From assembly GCA_038211455.1 (NCBI GenBank), contig JBBQVP010000009.1, positions 1-49,701 on the forward strand: a stretch of 49,701 nucleotides of DNA, read 5' to 3'. How positions within the stretch are numbered: the first letter of the stretch is position 1; each line of letters begins with the position of its first letter. This document shows, piece after piece, positions 31,130-39,232 of the stretch. The notes under the pieces are model-generated. The model did no database searches, was not told where the DNA came from, and saw only the letters and a program-made list of their open reading frames with translations. The stretch is from SZAS-79 sp038211455. GTDB lineage: Bacteria > Pseudomonadota > Gammaproteobacteria > Burkholderiales > SG8-39. Both the position numbers and the translations under genes were made by a program.

Positions 31130-32341
31130 ATGGACATGATGGGTTTCACTGGATCGGGGTTCGATCGCCGGCGCTTTCTCAAGGCGGGTGCCGTTGCGAC
31201 GGGAATTGCGGGTCTACCGCGCATCGCTTGCGCAAGCAGCACCAGGATCCGGATCGGATTGATGCTGCCTTACAGTGGAATCTATGCGCCACTCGGCGTG
31301 GCGATCGAAAACGGGTTCCGCCTCGCGCTGAAGGAAGCCGGCGGCAGCTTTGCCGGGCGCGAAGTCGAGTTCATCAAGGTGAATGACGAATCCGATCCTG
31401 CCAAGGCCGCCGACAACATCGGGCGTCTCGTGCAGCGCGACAAGGTCGACCTCGTGGTAGGCACAGTGCATTCCGGGGTGGCGATCGAGATGATCCGGGT
31501 CACCCGTGCCGCCGGGGTGCTGCACATGATCCCAAATGCGGGCCTGGCCGCCGCGACCGGCGCGCTGTGCGCACCGAACATTTTCCGCACCTCATTTTCA
31601 AACTGGCAGTCGGGCTACGCGATGGGCACGGTGTTGGCGAAGCGCTCGGCGGTGAAGAAGGTGCTGACACTGGGCTGGCGCTACTCCGCAGGGGAAGAGT
31701 CGGTGAAGGGCTTTCGGGACGCTTACCTGAAAGGTGGCGGGAGGATCGTGAAAGCGATCTGGCTGCCGTTCCCGGCTGCGGACTTTCTCGCCATATTCAG
31801 TGAAATCGTCGCGCTCAGGCCGGACGCGGTGTACGCGTTCCTGGCGGGTAGCGCGGCTGCAAAGTTCCTCAGCGGCTACAGTCAGTCGGGCCTGATGGCG
31901 ACGGTGCCGCTGGTGGGTCCGGGCTTCCTCACTGAAGGCGTGCTCAACTCGGTCGGTGGCGCGGCCGAAGGAGTCGAGACAACGCTGCACTACGGCGACG
32001 GGCTCGAGACGCCGAAGAACAAGGCGTTTCGTCTGGCCTACGCCAAAATGCACGGCCGGCGCCCGGATGTCTATGCAGTGGCTGGCTACGACGCGGGACA
32101 ATTGTTCGCGTCCGGCATGAAAGCGGTCGGGGGCGACCTGGGCAAGCGGACCGAACTGATACGGGCGCTGGAGCGGACACGGATCGACAGCCCGCGCGGT
32201 CCGATGCTGCTGTCCGGGGCACACAACCCCATCCACGACCAGTACCTTCGCAAGGTGGTCGGAAACGAGAATCGCGTCATGGGAATCGCCGTCAAGGCGG
32301 TGGATGACGACCCTGCGACCAGGGCCGCGTGCAAGATGTAA
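31130..32341 (+). CDS. ABC transporter substrate-binding protein, branched-chain amino acid type
   Basis: A receptor of about 403 residues of the Peripla_BP_6 family with a Tat-like signal (FDRRRFLKAGAVATGIAG, then ACAS). The mature part begins RIRIGLMLPYSGIYAPLGVAIENG. No permease or Liv ATPase genes accompany it. I use the ATG at 31130; ATGs at 31136 and 31139 are alternatives, with AGGA better placed for those. It is divergent from the Rieske operon and may supply or sense a related compound; it would have to share a membrane complex encoded elsewhere. Confidence 0.85.
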   Translation: MDMMGFTGSGFDRRRFLKAGAVATGIAGLPRIACASSTRIRIGLMLPYSGIYAPLGVAIENGFRLALKEAGGSFAGREVEFIKVNDESDPAKAADNIGRLVQRDKVDLVVGTVHSGVAIEMIRVTRAAGVLHMIPNAGLAAATGALCAPNIFRTSFSNWQSGYAMGTVLAKRSAVKKVLTLGWRYSAGEESVKGFRDAYLKGGGRIVKAIWLPFPAADFLAIFSEIVALRPDAVYAFLAGSAAAKFLSGYSQSGLMATVPLVGPGFLTEGVLNSVGGAAEGVETTLHYGDGLETPKNKAFRLAYAKMHGRRPDVYAVAGYDAGQLFASGMKAVGGDLGKRTELIRALERTRIDSPRGPMLLSGAHNPIHDQYLRKVVGNENRVMGIAVKAVDDDPATRAACKM

Positions 32342-32379
32342 CCGACCGTCGTGGCATTGCGCCGCGCGAAAATGGCCCA

Positions 32380-33039
32380 ATGCTCGAACTTTGCGATGTC
32401 AGCAAGTCCTTTGGAGAGCGGCTTCTCTTCAAGGCGGTTAGTTTGAAAATGTCGGCGGGGGACTATGTTGCGATCCTCGGGGATTCCGGCTCGGGGAAGT
32501 CCACGCTGCTCAACCTGATTGCCGGACTGGAGCCCTGCGGTGCGGGCAGCGTCCGCTTCGAAGGGCTGGAACTGACCGGGCTTGACGACGATGCGCTCAC
32601 GCGCCTGCGGCGTGAACACTTCGGTTTCGTGTTCCAGGCATTCCATGTGCTGCCGCATCTGTCGGTGGCGCAGAACGTTGCCCTGCCGCTGGCCTTGCGC
32701 GCTGTCGCGCGCGGAGAGGCCCACTCGCGGGCCGCCGCCGTGGTCGCAGCCGTCGGCCTGGGCGGGCGCGAGGCGAGCCTGCCGCGCGAGTTGTCGGGTG
32801 GCGAACTGCAGCGCGTCGCGATCGCGCGGGCGCTGGTCGGAGACCCGCGTCTCGTGCTCGCCGACGAACCGACCGGAAACCTTGACCCGGACAACGCCGC
32901 GCAGGTGCTGGCGTTGCTGCGTGCGCAGGTGAAAGACCGCGGCGCGGCGGCGATCCTGGTCACTCATTCCGAGGTTGCTGCCGCCACCGCGGACCGGCGC
33001 TATCAACTCACCCGTGAGGGTTTGCTGTCCTTGCCCTGA
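32380..33039 (+). CDS. ABC transporter ATPase, LolD/MacB type
   Basis: A 219-residue ATPase with Walker A GDSGSGKST, Q-loop VFQAFHVLPHLSVAQN, signature LSGGELQR, Walker B LVLADEPTGNLD and switch histidine VTHS. The PTGNLD and HFGFVFQ patterns place it with LolD/MacB/FtsE-like ATPases that drive lipoprotein release or mechanotransmission rather than import. No FtsX-like permease gene adjoins it. The ATG at 32380 is preferred over 32329 because the domain begins right there, though no strong ribosome-binding site is seen. It follows the receptor gene by 38 bases. Confidence 0.85.
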   Translation: MLELCDVSKSFGERLLFKAVSLKMSAGDYVAILGDSGSGKSTLLNLIAGLEPCGAGSVRFEGLELTGLDDDALTRLRREHFGFVFQAFHVLPHLSVAQNVALPLALRAVARGEAHSRAAAVVAAVGLGGREASLPRELSGGELQRVAIARALVGDPRLVLADEPTGNLDPDNAAQVLALLRAQVKDRGAAAILVTHSEVAAATADRRYQLTREGLLSLP

Positions 33040-33113
33040 CAAAGGAGTATGTGTCGATGGCTGCGGTTAGAATCCTGCCCCGTGTGGGCCAATTTCCCTG
33101 AGGGGCATGGTTG

Positions 33114-34271
33114 ATGCTGCGGGCGCGAATCTACGAACTGCTGGATCCGGCAGGCACTGGGCATGCGACGCGCCGCGTGCGCGCGCTCGAGGTGCTGCTG
33201 ATCCTGATCGGCATCTCCACCGTGTCGGCGGGGACGGTGGACAGCCTTGCGCCGCAGGCGCGCGCCATTGCGGCGACTGTGAGCGGGGTGGTCGCCGCGC
33301 TGTTCTTCGTGGAGTATGTTGCGCGGCTCTGGATCGCGCCTGAGAATCCGTTCTTCGCTTCGGGCAGTCTTGCGCGCGCCCGACTGCGCTGGATGCTGTC
33401 GGCCGAAGGCGTCATCGACCTGCTGGCGGTGATTCCCGCGCTTGCGGCCGTTTCCGGCGAGGCCCGGCTCGGCGCCGAATCGGCCTCCGTGTTCGTATTG
33501 CTGTGGGTGGTCAAGCTCGCGACCCATGCGCCGGGCGTGGGACTGATTGCGCGGGTGTTCCACAACGAACGATCCGCGCTGGCGGCGGCGGCCGCCCTGT
33601 TCGTCATCGCGCTGTTTTCCGCCGCAACGATCGCCTACTGGTTCGAAGGCGAGCGCCAGCCCGACCAGTTCGGCAGCATACCAGCGGCGCTCTGGTGGGC
33701 GGTGGTCACGCTGACGACGACCGGTTACGGCGATGTGGTCCCGCTGAGTTCGGCCGGGCGCATGATCGGCGGCGTGATCATGGTGTGCGGGATCTGTGTG
33801 CTTGCGTTGCTCGCCGGTATTCTCGCCAACGGTTTTGCCGCCGAAGTGCGGCGGCGCGAATTCGTGCATATCTGGGAACTCGTCGCGCGCGTGCCTTTCT
33901 TTTCCAATGTGGGCGCAATCGCGATTTCCGACATCGTCCAGCGCCTGCGCTCGCGGCACTACGCGACGGGCGCGATGGTGATCCGCACGGGTGCCGTGGG
34001 CGAGCAGATGTACTTCATCGTGTCAGGACAGGTCGAGGTGCGCCTCGCTGCGGGTGCGAAGACGCTGGGCGACGGGGAGTTCTTCGGCGAGATGGCACTG
34101 CTCGACCGCAAGCCGCGCTCCGCTGACGTGGTGACGGTCTCCCCGTGCACGATGCTCGTCCTCAATGTGGCGGATTTCTACCAGCTGGCCGGGCAGCAGC
34201 CCGCGCTGGTCCTGGCGATCGAGGTCGAAGCGAAGCGGCGCCGCGCGGCAGATCGAGGAGAGACTGCCTGA
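33114..34271 (+). CDS. Potassium channel with C-terminal cyclic-nucleotide-binding domain
   Basis: A 385-residue six-transmembrane channel. Hydrophobic segments span about 23-195, a pore helix follows, and the selectivity filter is TTGYGD (202-207). The fourth segment (ASVFVLLWVVKLATHAPG) lacks the regular arginines of voltage sensors, as in the MloK1-type ligand-gated channels. A cyclic-nucleotide-binding domain (about 265-375) has the phosphate-binding cassette FFGEMALLDRKPRSAD with the conserved E and R. The ATG at 33114 is used rather than the TTG three bases before it. A -10-like TAGAAT lies at 33068-33073. Binding of cAMP or cGMP probably gates potassium flow. Confidence 0.87.
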   Translation: MLRARIYELLDPAGTGHATRRVRALEVLLILIGISTVSAGTVDSLAPQARAIAATVSGVVAALFFVEYVARLWIAPENPFFASGSLARARLRWMLSAEGVIDLLAVIPALAAVSGEARLGAESASVFVLLWVVKLATHAPGVGLIARVFHNERSALAAAAALFVIALFSAATIAYWFEGERQPDQFGSIPAALWWAVVTLTTTGYGDVVPLSSAGRMIGGVIMVCGICVLALLAGILANGFAAEVRRREFVHIWELVARVPFFSNVGAIAISDIVQRLRSRHYATGAMVIRTGAVGEQMYFIVSGQVEVRLAAGAKTLGDGEFFGEMALLDRKPRSADVVTVSPCTMLVLNVADFYQLAGQQPALVLAIEVEAKRRRAADRGETA

Positions 34272-34288
34272 AACACGGAATCCACCCC

Positions 34289-35515
34289 ATGCGCACCATC
34301 CTCACCAACGCACTCCTCGTCGATTGCGTCAATCCTGAGCCAGTCGAAAACGCGACCGTCGTGATCGAGAACGGCCGCATCGCCTCGATCCGCGGCGGTC
34401 CGGTAGCCACCGGAGAGGGCGACAACCTGGTCGACCTCGGGGGCGCGTGCCTGCTTCCCGGCCTGTGGGACGTGCACATCCACCCGGACTTCTTCGCCTC
34501 GCCCGCCGACATGCCCGTGGTCGACCAGATGACGCTGTTCGGCCACAAGATGACAGCCGCACTCACCGAGTCCGGCATCACCGGGATGCGCTCGGCCGGC
34601 GCGCACCACTACATGGACGTGGCCTGGAAGCGTGCGTACGATTCCGGGCAGCACCTTGGACCCCGCCTTTACGCCTGCGGGCATTTCCTGACCACCACCG
34701 GCGGGCATTTCCTGACTTCGGGGCACGCGCTGGAAGTCGACGGACCCTACGGTTTCGTCAAGGCGATCCGCGAGCAGATCAAGAACGGCGTCGACCACAT
34801 CAAGCTGAACCTGTCCGGCGGCATCATGGGCCCGGCCTGGGACCTGCATCAGCATTCATTCCTGCTCGAAGACGAACTCAGGGCGGCGTTCGACATCTGC
34901 CGCAAGCGTGGTTTCAAGGTCATGGCGCACGCAACCAACCCGGAGGCGGTGAAAAGCGCGATTCGGCTCGGCGCGCACAGCGTTGAGCACGGCTACATAC
35001 TCGACGACGAGTGCATCGCGCTGTTTCTCGAGCACGATGTCTGGTACGTGCCCACGCTGGCGATCAGTCACCTCACCCCGGGGCAAGCCGGCAACGAATG
35101 GGAGAGCAGCTGGGTGAAGCAGCGCAACCTCGCGCATTCCCTGTGCTGCAGGGCGGATGCTGCGAGCGGCGAGCATGTGGACGCATTCAGGAAAGCGCTC
35201 AGGGCGGGCGTGAAGATGGCGGTGGGTTCCGATATCCGTCCGCTCAAGGATGCCGCGCTGCTCGAGATGGGACTCTGGGTCAGGGACGGCGCCACACCCT
35301 GGCAGACCCTGCTCGCCGCTACGCGCAACGCCGCGGCTGTGTGCGGCGCGGGGGAGGATCTGGGCACGGTCGAGGTCGGCAAGATCGCGGATCTCATCGT
35401 GGTGGAGAGGAATCCGCTTGAGAACATCAACAACTTGCGGCGCCTGCTGCTGGTGCTGAAGGACGGGCGCATCGTGTCCGACAAGCGGCGCCGCAAGCCT
35501 GGCGCCCCGGCCTGA
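34289..35515 (+). CDS. Metal-dependent amidohydrolase
   Basis: A 408-residue amidohydrolase-superfamily enzyme. The metal-binding motif is GLWDVHIHPDFF (near 60-71). Further ligand candidates are KLNLSGG (lysine), KVMAHATNPEAV, HSVEHGY and the aspartate in GSDIRPLKDA. The N- and C-terminal strands form the small beta-sandwich (TNALLVDC..., ending GKIADLIVVERNPL...). Relatives include imidazolonepropionase- and prolidase-like enzymes that hydrolyse cyclic amides or dipeptides. The gene follows the channel gene by 17 bases. Substrate unknown. Confidence 0.86.
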   Translation: MRTILTNALLVDCVNPEPVENATVVIENGRIASIRGGPVATGEGDNLVDLGGACLLPGLWDVHIHPDFFASPADMPVVDQMTLFGHKMTAALTESGITGMRSAGAHHYMDVAWKRAYDSGQHLGPRLYACGHFLTTTGGHFLTSGHALEVDGPYGFVKAIREQIKNGVDHIKLNLSGGIMGPAWDLHQHSFLLEDELRAAFDICRKRGFKVMAHATNPEAVKSAIRLGAHSVEHGYILDDECIALFLEHDVWYVPTLAISHLTPGQAGNEWESSWVKQRNLAHSLCCRADAASGEHVDAFRKALRAGVKMAVGSDIRPLKDAALLEMGLWVRDGATPWQTLLAATRNAAAVCGAGEDLGTVEVGKIADLIVVERNPLENINNLRRLLLVLKDGRIVSDKRRRKPGAPA

Positions 35516-35567
35516 GACTACCGCGGGAGCAGGCGCGCAATCGATTGCGGCTGGCAGGCCCGTCGCT

Positions 35568-36797
35568 TCAGAGCCAGAGCGCCGCGGCGAATGCGGCGCT
35601 CATCGCGACGACTGCGGGCGCGACACGGGCAAGGAACAGCCATCCCCCCGTGGCGTAGGCGCCAACGAGCTTGCTCATCATGTTCGTCACGATTGCCGCT
35701 GTCAGTGGCGGCAAGAGCAGGCGCGCCGCTGTGTGCGCATCTTCCGGCGGCATGCGGGTAAACAAGGCCGCGGCTGCAGCATGCAGGTCGGCGAATCCTG
35801 CGACGGCGGCGGCCGCCGTCATGCCCGCCTCGCCGTAGCCCGCCTCCAGCAGTTGTGCGGCGACCTGGACTGCCGTAATCAGGCCCGCAATCAGCAGTGC
35901 GTCGCGCAAGCGGATCGCCGCGCGGTCGGTATCGGGCGAGGTTGAGGCGGGCTGCGGAGCAGCCAGCCCGCGGACCGAGAACAGCACTGCAACCGCACAA
36001 CCGCCCAGAGCGGGAAGCCATAGCGCCTCCAGCCAGGCTGGCTGCACTGCAGCCGCAACGACCAGCAGCTGGACCATGGTCGCGATATTGGATGCGACGG
36101 CGGCACGCGCGCAGGCCCCCAGTTCACCCGGGTGCTCCCTGGCGCGCGCGCCCATGGTGGCGATCGTCGCCGTGCTCGATACGAACCCGGAGGCAAGGCC
36201 GGCAAGCACCAGGCCGTGCCGGCCGCCGAGCAGGCGCTGTCCCACATGCCCGCAGGCCTGGATCGCAAGCAGCACCACGACCAGCCGCGCCAGGGCGCGC
36301 GGATTGAAGAACTCCCCGAGCAGCGCTTCGTCTGGCAGCAGCGGCAGCAGCACCAGCGCGAGCCCCGTGAGTATCAGCGCATCGCGCAGTTCGTTCTGGC
36401 TCAGCCATTGCGTCGAGAAGCGGTGCAGGTGCTCGCGCGCAGCGAGCAGGATGGTGACCACCGCGCCTGTTGCCGCAGCGATGGCCGGGTGGGCGACCGC
36501 GGTGACACCGATCAGGTAGGCGACGAACAGCGCAAGTTCCGTGGTGACACCGGGATCGGTCGAGCGGTCCCGCTGGTGCGAGATCAGCGCAAGGCCGGCC
36601 ACCAGCCCCGCGCCGAGCAGGCTGAGGCCGGGGATGTCGCTCATGCCGGCCAGCGCCCCCGCGACGCTGACCAGTGCGAAGGTGCGGATGCCGGCGAGGC
36701 GATGACTCTGGTCGCTGCGCTTGCGCCGTTCGCGCTCCACGCCCATCAGCAGGCCGATGCCGAGCGCGACGAGCAGCGAAGTCAGGTGATCGGTCAC
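35568..36797 (-). CDS. MgtC/SapB-DUF4010 family membrane protein
   Basis: A 409-residue polytopic membrane protein with an MgtC-like N-terminus (LVALGIGLLMGVERERR, then AGIRTFALVSVAGAL) and the DUF4010 C-terminal region including GLASGFVSSTATIATMGA. About ten or more hydrophobic segments. It starts at GTG, 27 bases after the antiporter stop. MgtC proteins influence magnesium homeostasis and the membrane ATP synthase; the role of the DUF4010 branch is not established. Confidence 0.83.
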   Translation of the reverse strand: MTDHLTSLLVALGIGLLMGVERERRKRSDQSHRLAGIRTFALVSVAGALAGMSDIPGLSLLGAGLVAGLALISHQRDRSTDPGVTTELALFVAYLIGVTAVAHPAIAAATGAVVTILLAAREHLHRFSTQWLSQNELRDALILTGLALVLLPLLPDEALLGEFFNPRALARLVVVLLAIQACGHVGQRLLGGRHGLVLAGLASGFVSSTATIATMGARAREHPGELGACARAAVASNIATMVQLLVVAAAVQPAWLEALWLPALGGCAVAVLFSVRGLAAPQPASTSPDTDRAAIRLRDALLIAGLITAVQVAAQLLEAGYGEAGMTAAAAVAGFADLHAAAAALFTRMPPEDAHTAARLLLPPLTAAIVTNMMSKLVGAYATGGWLFLARVAPAVVAMSAAFAAALWL

Positions 36798-36824
36798 GCC
36801 GTCAGCACAGCCAAGTCGGTTCGC

Positions 36825-38063
36825 TCAGTGGGGTGCCATTGCGCGACGAGTAACCCGCGCGATGGTCAGCCCCTGGAAGAGGATCGAGAACACCACCACG
36901 CCGTAGGTGAGTGCGACCACGGTGTTCCTCTCCGGGCCTACGGGCAGCGATAGCGCGAGCGCCACCGAGATTCCGCCGCGCAATCCGCCCCAGGTCAGGA
37001 CTTTCCAGGAGCCCTGTGGCAGCTTGAAGACCCCCTGCAGCATGCTGACCGGCATCCCCACTGTCAGCAGGCGCGCGAGGAGGGTGACCGCGACCGCAAC
37101 GGCTGCCGCGACCAGTTCGCTGAAGGAGAATGCCACCAGCAGCACTTCCATGCCGATCAGCACGAACAGCGTCGCGTTGAGGATTTCGTCCAGCAATTCC
37201 CAGAACATGTCGACGTAGCGGCGCGTTGTGTCCGACATCGCCAGGGCGCGGCCGTGGTTTCCGATGATCAGGCCGGCCACCACCATGGCCAGCGGGCCGG
37301 ACACGTGCAGGTGGCTTGCGAGCGCGTACCCGCCGGTGACTGCGGCAAGGGTCAGCAGCACTTCGACCTGGTAGTTGTCGACGCTCTTCAGCAGGCGGAA
37401 GGTGATGTAGCCGAGCACGAACCCGAACACGAGACCGCCGCCGCCCTCGTGGAGCAGCAGCTCGAACCCCTGCCGCGGCGTGGGCGCGAGGCCGCTTGCC
37501 AGCATGCCGAGCAGCAGCGAGAAGATCACTACGCCGACGCCGTCGTTGAACAGGGACTCCCCGGCGATCACCAGTTCGAGCTCCTTGGGCGCACCGGCGG
37601 TTTTCAGGATGCCCATCACGGCGATCGGGTCGGTGGGTGAAATCAGAGCGCCGAACAGCAGGCAATACATGAGAGGCAGAGCGAGCCCGGTGAGCGGCAA
37701 CACAAGCCACATCCCGAACCCCACGGCCAGCGTCGACAGGACTGTGCCGAACACAGCGAGCATCGCGACGGGCCACCGGTAGGCGCGCAATTCGCTCAGG
37801 TCGACGTGAAGCGCACCGGCGAACAACAGCAGCGAGAGCATCCCCTGCATCAGCACGTCGGAAAAATCGATCGAACGCAGCAAGGATTCCTCGTATTGGC
37901 GCAGGCCGTGCGCCACGCCGAGCGCATCCAGCCCGACCAGGGCAAGCGAAAAGGCGAGTGCGGTGGCCATCACGCCGATCGTGGTCGGCATCCCGACGAA
38001 GCGGTGGTTGACGTACGCCAGCAGCGCAGTGATGACCAGGCAGGTGGCGGCGATATCGAGCAT
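36825..38063 (-). CDS. CPA1-family Na+/H+ antiporter, NhaP-like
   Basis: A 412-residue antiporter with about 12-13 hydrophobic segments. Ion-binding signatures are LISPTDPIAVMGILK near residues 140-155 and AGESLFNDGVGVVIFSLLLG near 165-185, with a further conserved arginine region in TWGGLRGGISVALALSL. It exchanges sodium or potassium for protons across the inner membrane. It lies 6 bases after the DUF455 gene and leads into the MgtC-like gene, making a small ion-homeostasis group at the end of the minus-strand cluster. Confidence 0.9.
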   Translation of the reverse strand: MLDIAATCLVITALLAYVNHRFVGMPTTIGVMATALAFSLALVGLDALGVAHGLRQYEESLLRSIDFSDVLMQGMLSLLLFAGALHVDLSELRAYRWPVAMLAVFGTVLSTLAVGFGMWLVLPLTGLALPLMYCLLFGALISPTDPIAVMGILKTAGAPKELELVIAGESLFNDGVGVVIFSLLLGMLASGLAPTPRQGFELLLHEGGGGLVFGFVLGYITFRLLKSVDNYQVEVLLTLAAVTGGYALASHLHVSGPLAMVVAGLIIGNHGRALAMSDTTRRYVDMFWELLDEILNATLFVLIGMEVLLVAFSFSELVAAAVAVAVTLLARLLTVGMPVSMLQGVFKLPQGSWKVLTWGGLRGGISVALALSLPVGPERNTVVALTYGVVVFSILFQGLTIARVTRRAMAPH

Positions 38064-38069
38064 CGGTCC

Positions 38070-38861
38070 TTACCTGCGCGCGGCGCAAAGCACTGCGAGT
38101 TCGTCTTCCTCGAACCCGGCCTCCCGACGCGCATCAAGGTTGAAGGGGCCGCGCAGCAGCGGCGCGCCGTGGCGTTCGGCCAGTTCGGCGTAGGTTGCCA
38201 CCGGGTCCAGCCCCCGCTGCGCGCAGAGGAACCGGAACCAGCGGTTGCCCGCCGCCACGTGGCCGATCTCCTCGCGCAGAATCAGGTCGAGGATCGCGCC
38301 CGCGCGGTGGTCGCCCACGCTGACTAGTTTCTTCTTCACCGCCGGCGATGCGTCAAGGCCGCGCGCCTCGAGCGTGCGCGGTACCAGGGCGATGCGCGCG
38401 AGCAGGTCGCCTTTCGTACGCTCGGCCATGTCCCAGAGGGCGTCGTGCCCCTGGAACGCGCCGTAGTCGAAGCCGAGCGTCACGAGGTGCTCGCGCAGCA
38501 GTGTGAAGTGCTTTGCCTCCTCCATGGCGATCGTCACCCAGTCCCGGTAGAACGCCTCCGGCATGCGCGGGAATCGCCACACGATATCGAGTGCGAGGTT
38601 GATCGCATTGAGCTCGATATGCGCGATCGAATGGATCAGCGCGGCGCGGCCTTCGAGCGTGGCGACAGAACGCAGCTGCAGCTGGTGGTGGGGAACCAGT
38701 TCTGGCCGCTCGGGGCGGCCGGGTATTCCCGCCGGTTCAGTGATCTCGGCGTCGGCTTTCACCGGCAGGCCGGCACCGAGCGCGAGCGTGGCGGCGGCCT
38801 TGCGCGTCGGGTCCGGCTCAAGCAGCGGCGCCAGCACCGCTACGCGCAGCGAATCCGTCAT
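38070..38861 (-). CDS. DUF455 ferritin-like protein
   Basis: A 263-residue protein of the DUF455 family (COG2833). Ferritin-like di-iron ligand candidates are HIELNAINLALD (80-91), EEAKHFTLLREHL (near 113-125) and EEIGHVAAGNRWF (near 198-210). The ATG overlaps the stop of the AtuA-like C-terminal gene by four bases. The family has no agreed function; the iron sites suggest an oxygenase or oxidase acting on RNA, lipid or a small molecule. Its overlap with the upstream gene argues for a shared transcript. Confidence 0.85.
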   Translation of the reverse strand: MTDSLRVAVLAPLLEPDPTRKAAATLALGAGLPVKADAEITEPAGIPGRPERPELVPHHQLQLRSVATLEGRAALIHSIAHIELNAINLALDIVWRFPRMPEAFYRDWVTIAMEEAKHFTLLREHLVTLGFDYGAFQGHDALWDMAERTKGDLLARIALVPRTLEARGLDASPAVKKKLVSVGDHRAGAILDLILREEIGHVAAGNRWFRFLCAQRGLDPVATYAELAERHGAPLLRGPFNLDARREAGFEEDELAVLCAARR

Positions 38862-39232
38862 CCGGACGGCGCGCCGCGAACAAAGCGCCGCGGCACACTC
38901 ACCTCGATACCCAGCAGGATGAACGAATTGCTCTTGCCGTGGCCGTCCAGGTTCAGGCTGCCGTTTACTCCGCCTTCGAGCACATCGTCGATAACAAAAT
39001 TGAACGCGGGCAGCAGCGGCAGCAGGTAACGCGTCACGCGGGTGGCGCCGCGGTGCGCGTAGAGCGCCAGCACGCGCTCCTCGCCCAGTTGCGCGAGCAG
39101 GACCGCATAGGCTTGCGGATCGTAGGGCATCACGCTGACGTTGAGGCGGTTGCCCTTGTCGCCGGCGCGTCCATGCGCGACGCGGTGCAGGGGCACGCTG
39201 ACCAGTGGGACACTGACTTCGGAGTCGTTCAT
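38858..39232 (-). CDS. AtuA-like C-terminal domain protein
   Basis: A 124-residue protein matching the C-terminal domain of AtuA-family proteins: HRVAHGRAGDKGNRLNVSV, then YDPQAYAVLLAQL and LNLDGHGKS. In many genomes this domain is fused to the larger AtuA domain; here it is a separate gene that overlaps the large-domain gene by four bases (ATGA). The two products probably form one complex. Function is unknown at the biochemical level. Confidence 0.83.
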   Translation of the reverse strand: MNDSEVSVPLVSVPLHRVAHGRAGDKGNRLNVSVMPYDPQAYAVLLAQLGEERVLALYAHRGATRVTRYLLPLLPAFNFVIDDVLEGGVNGSLNLDGHGKSNSFILLGIEVSVPRRFVRGAPSG

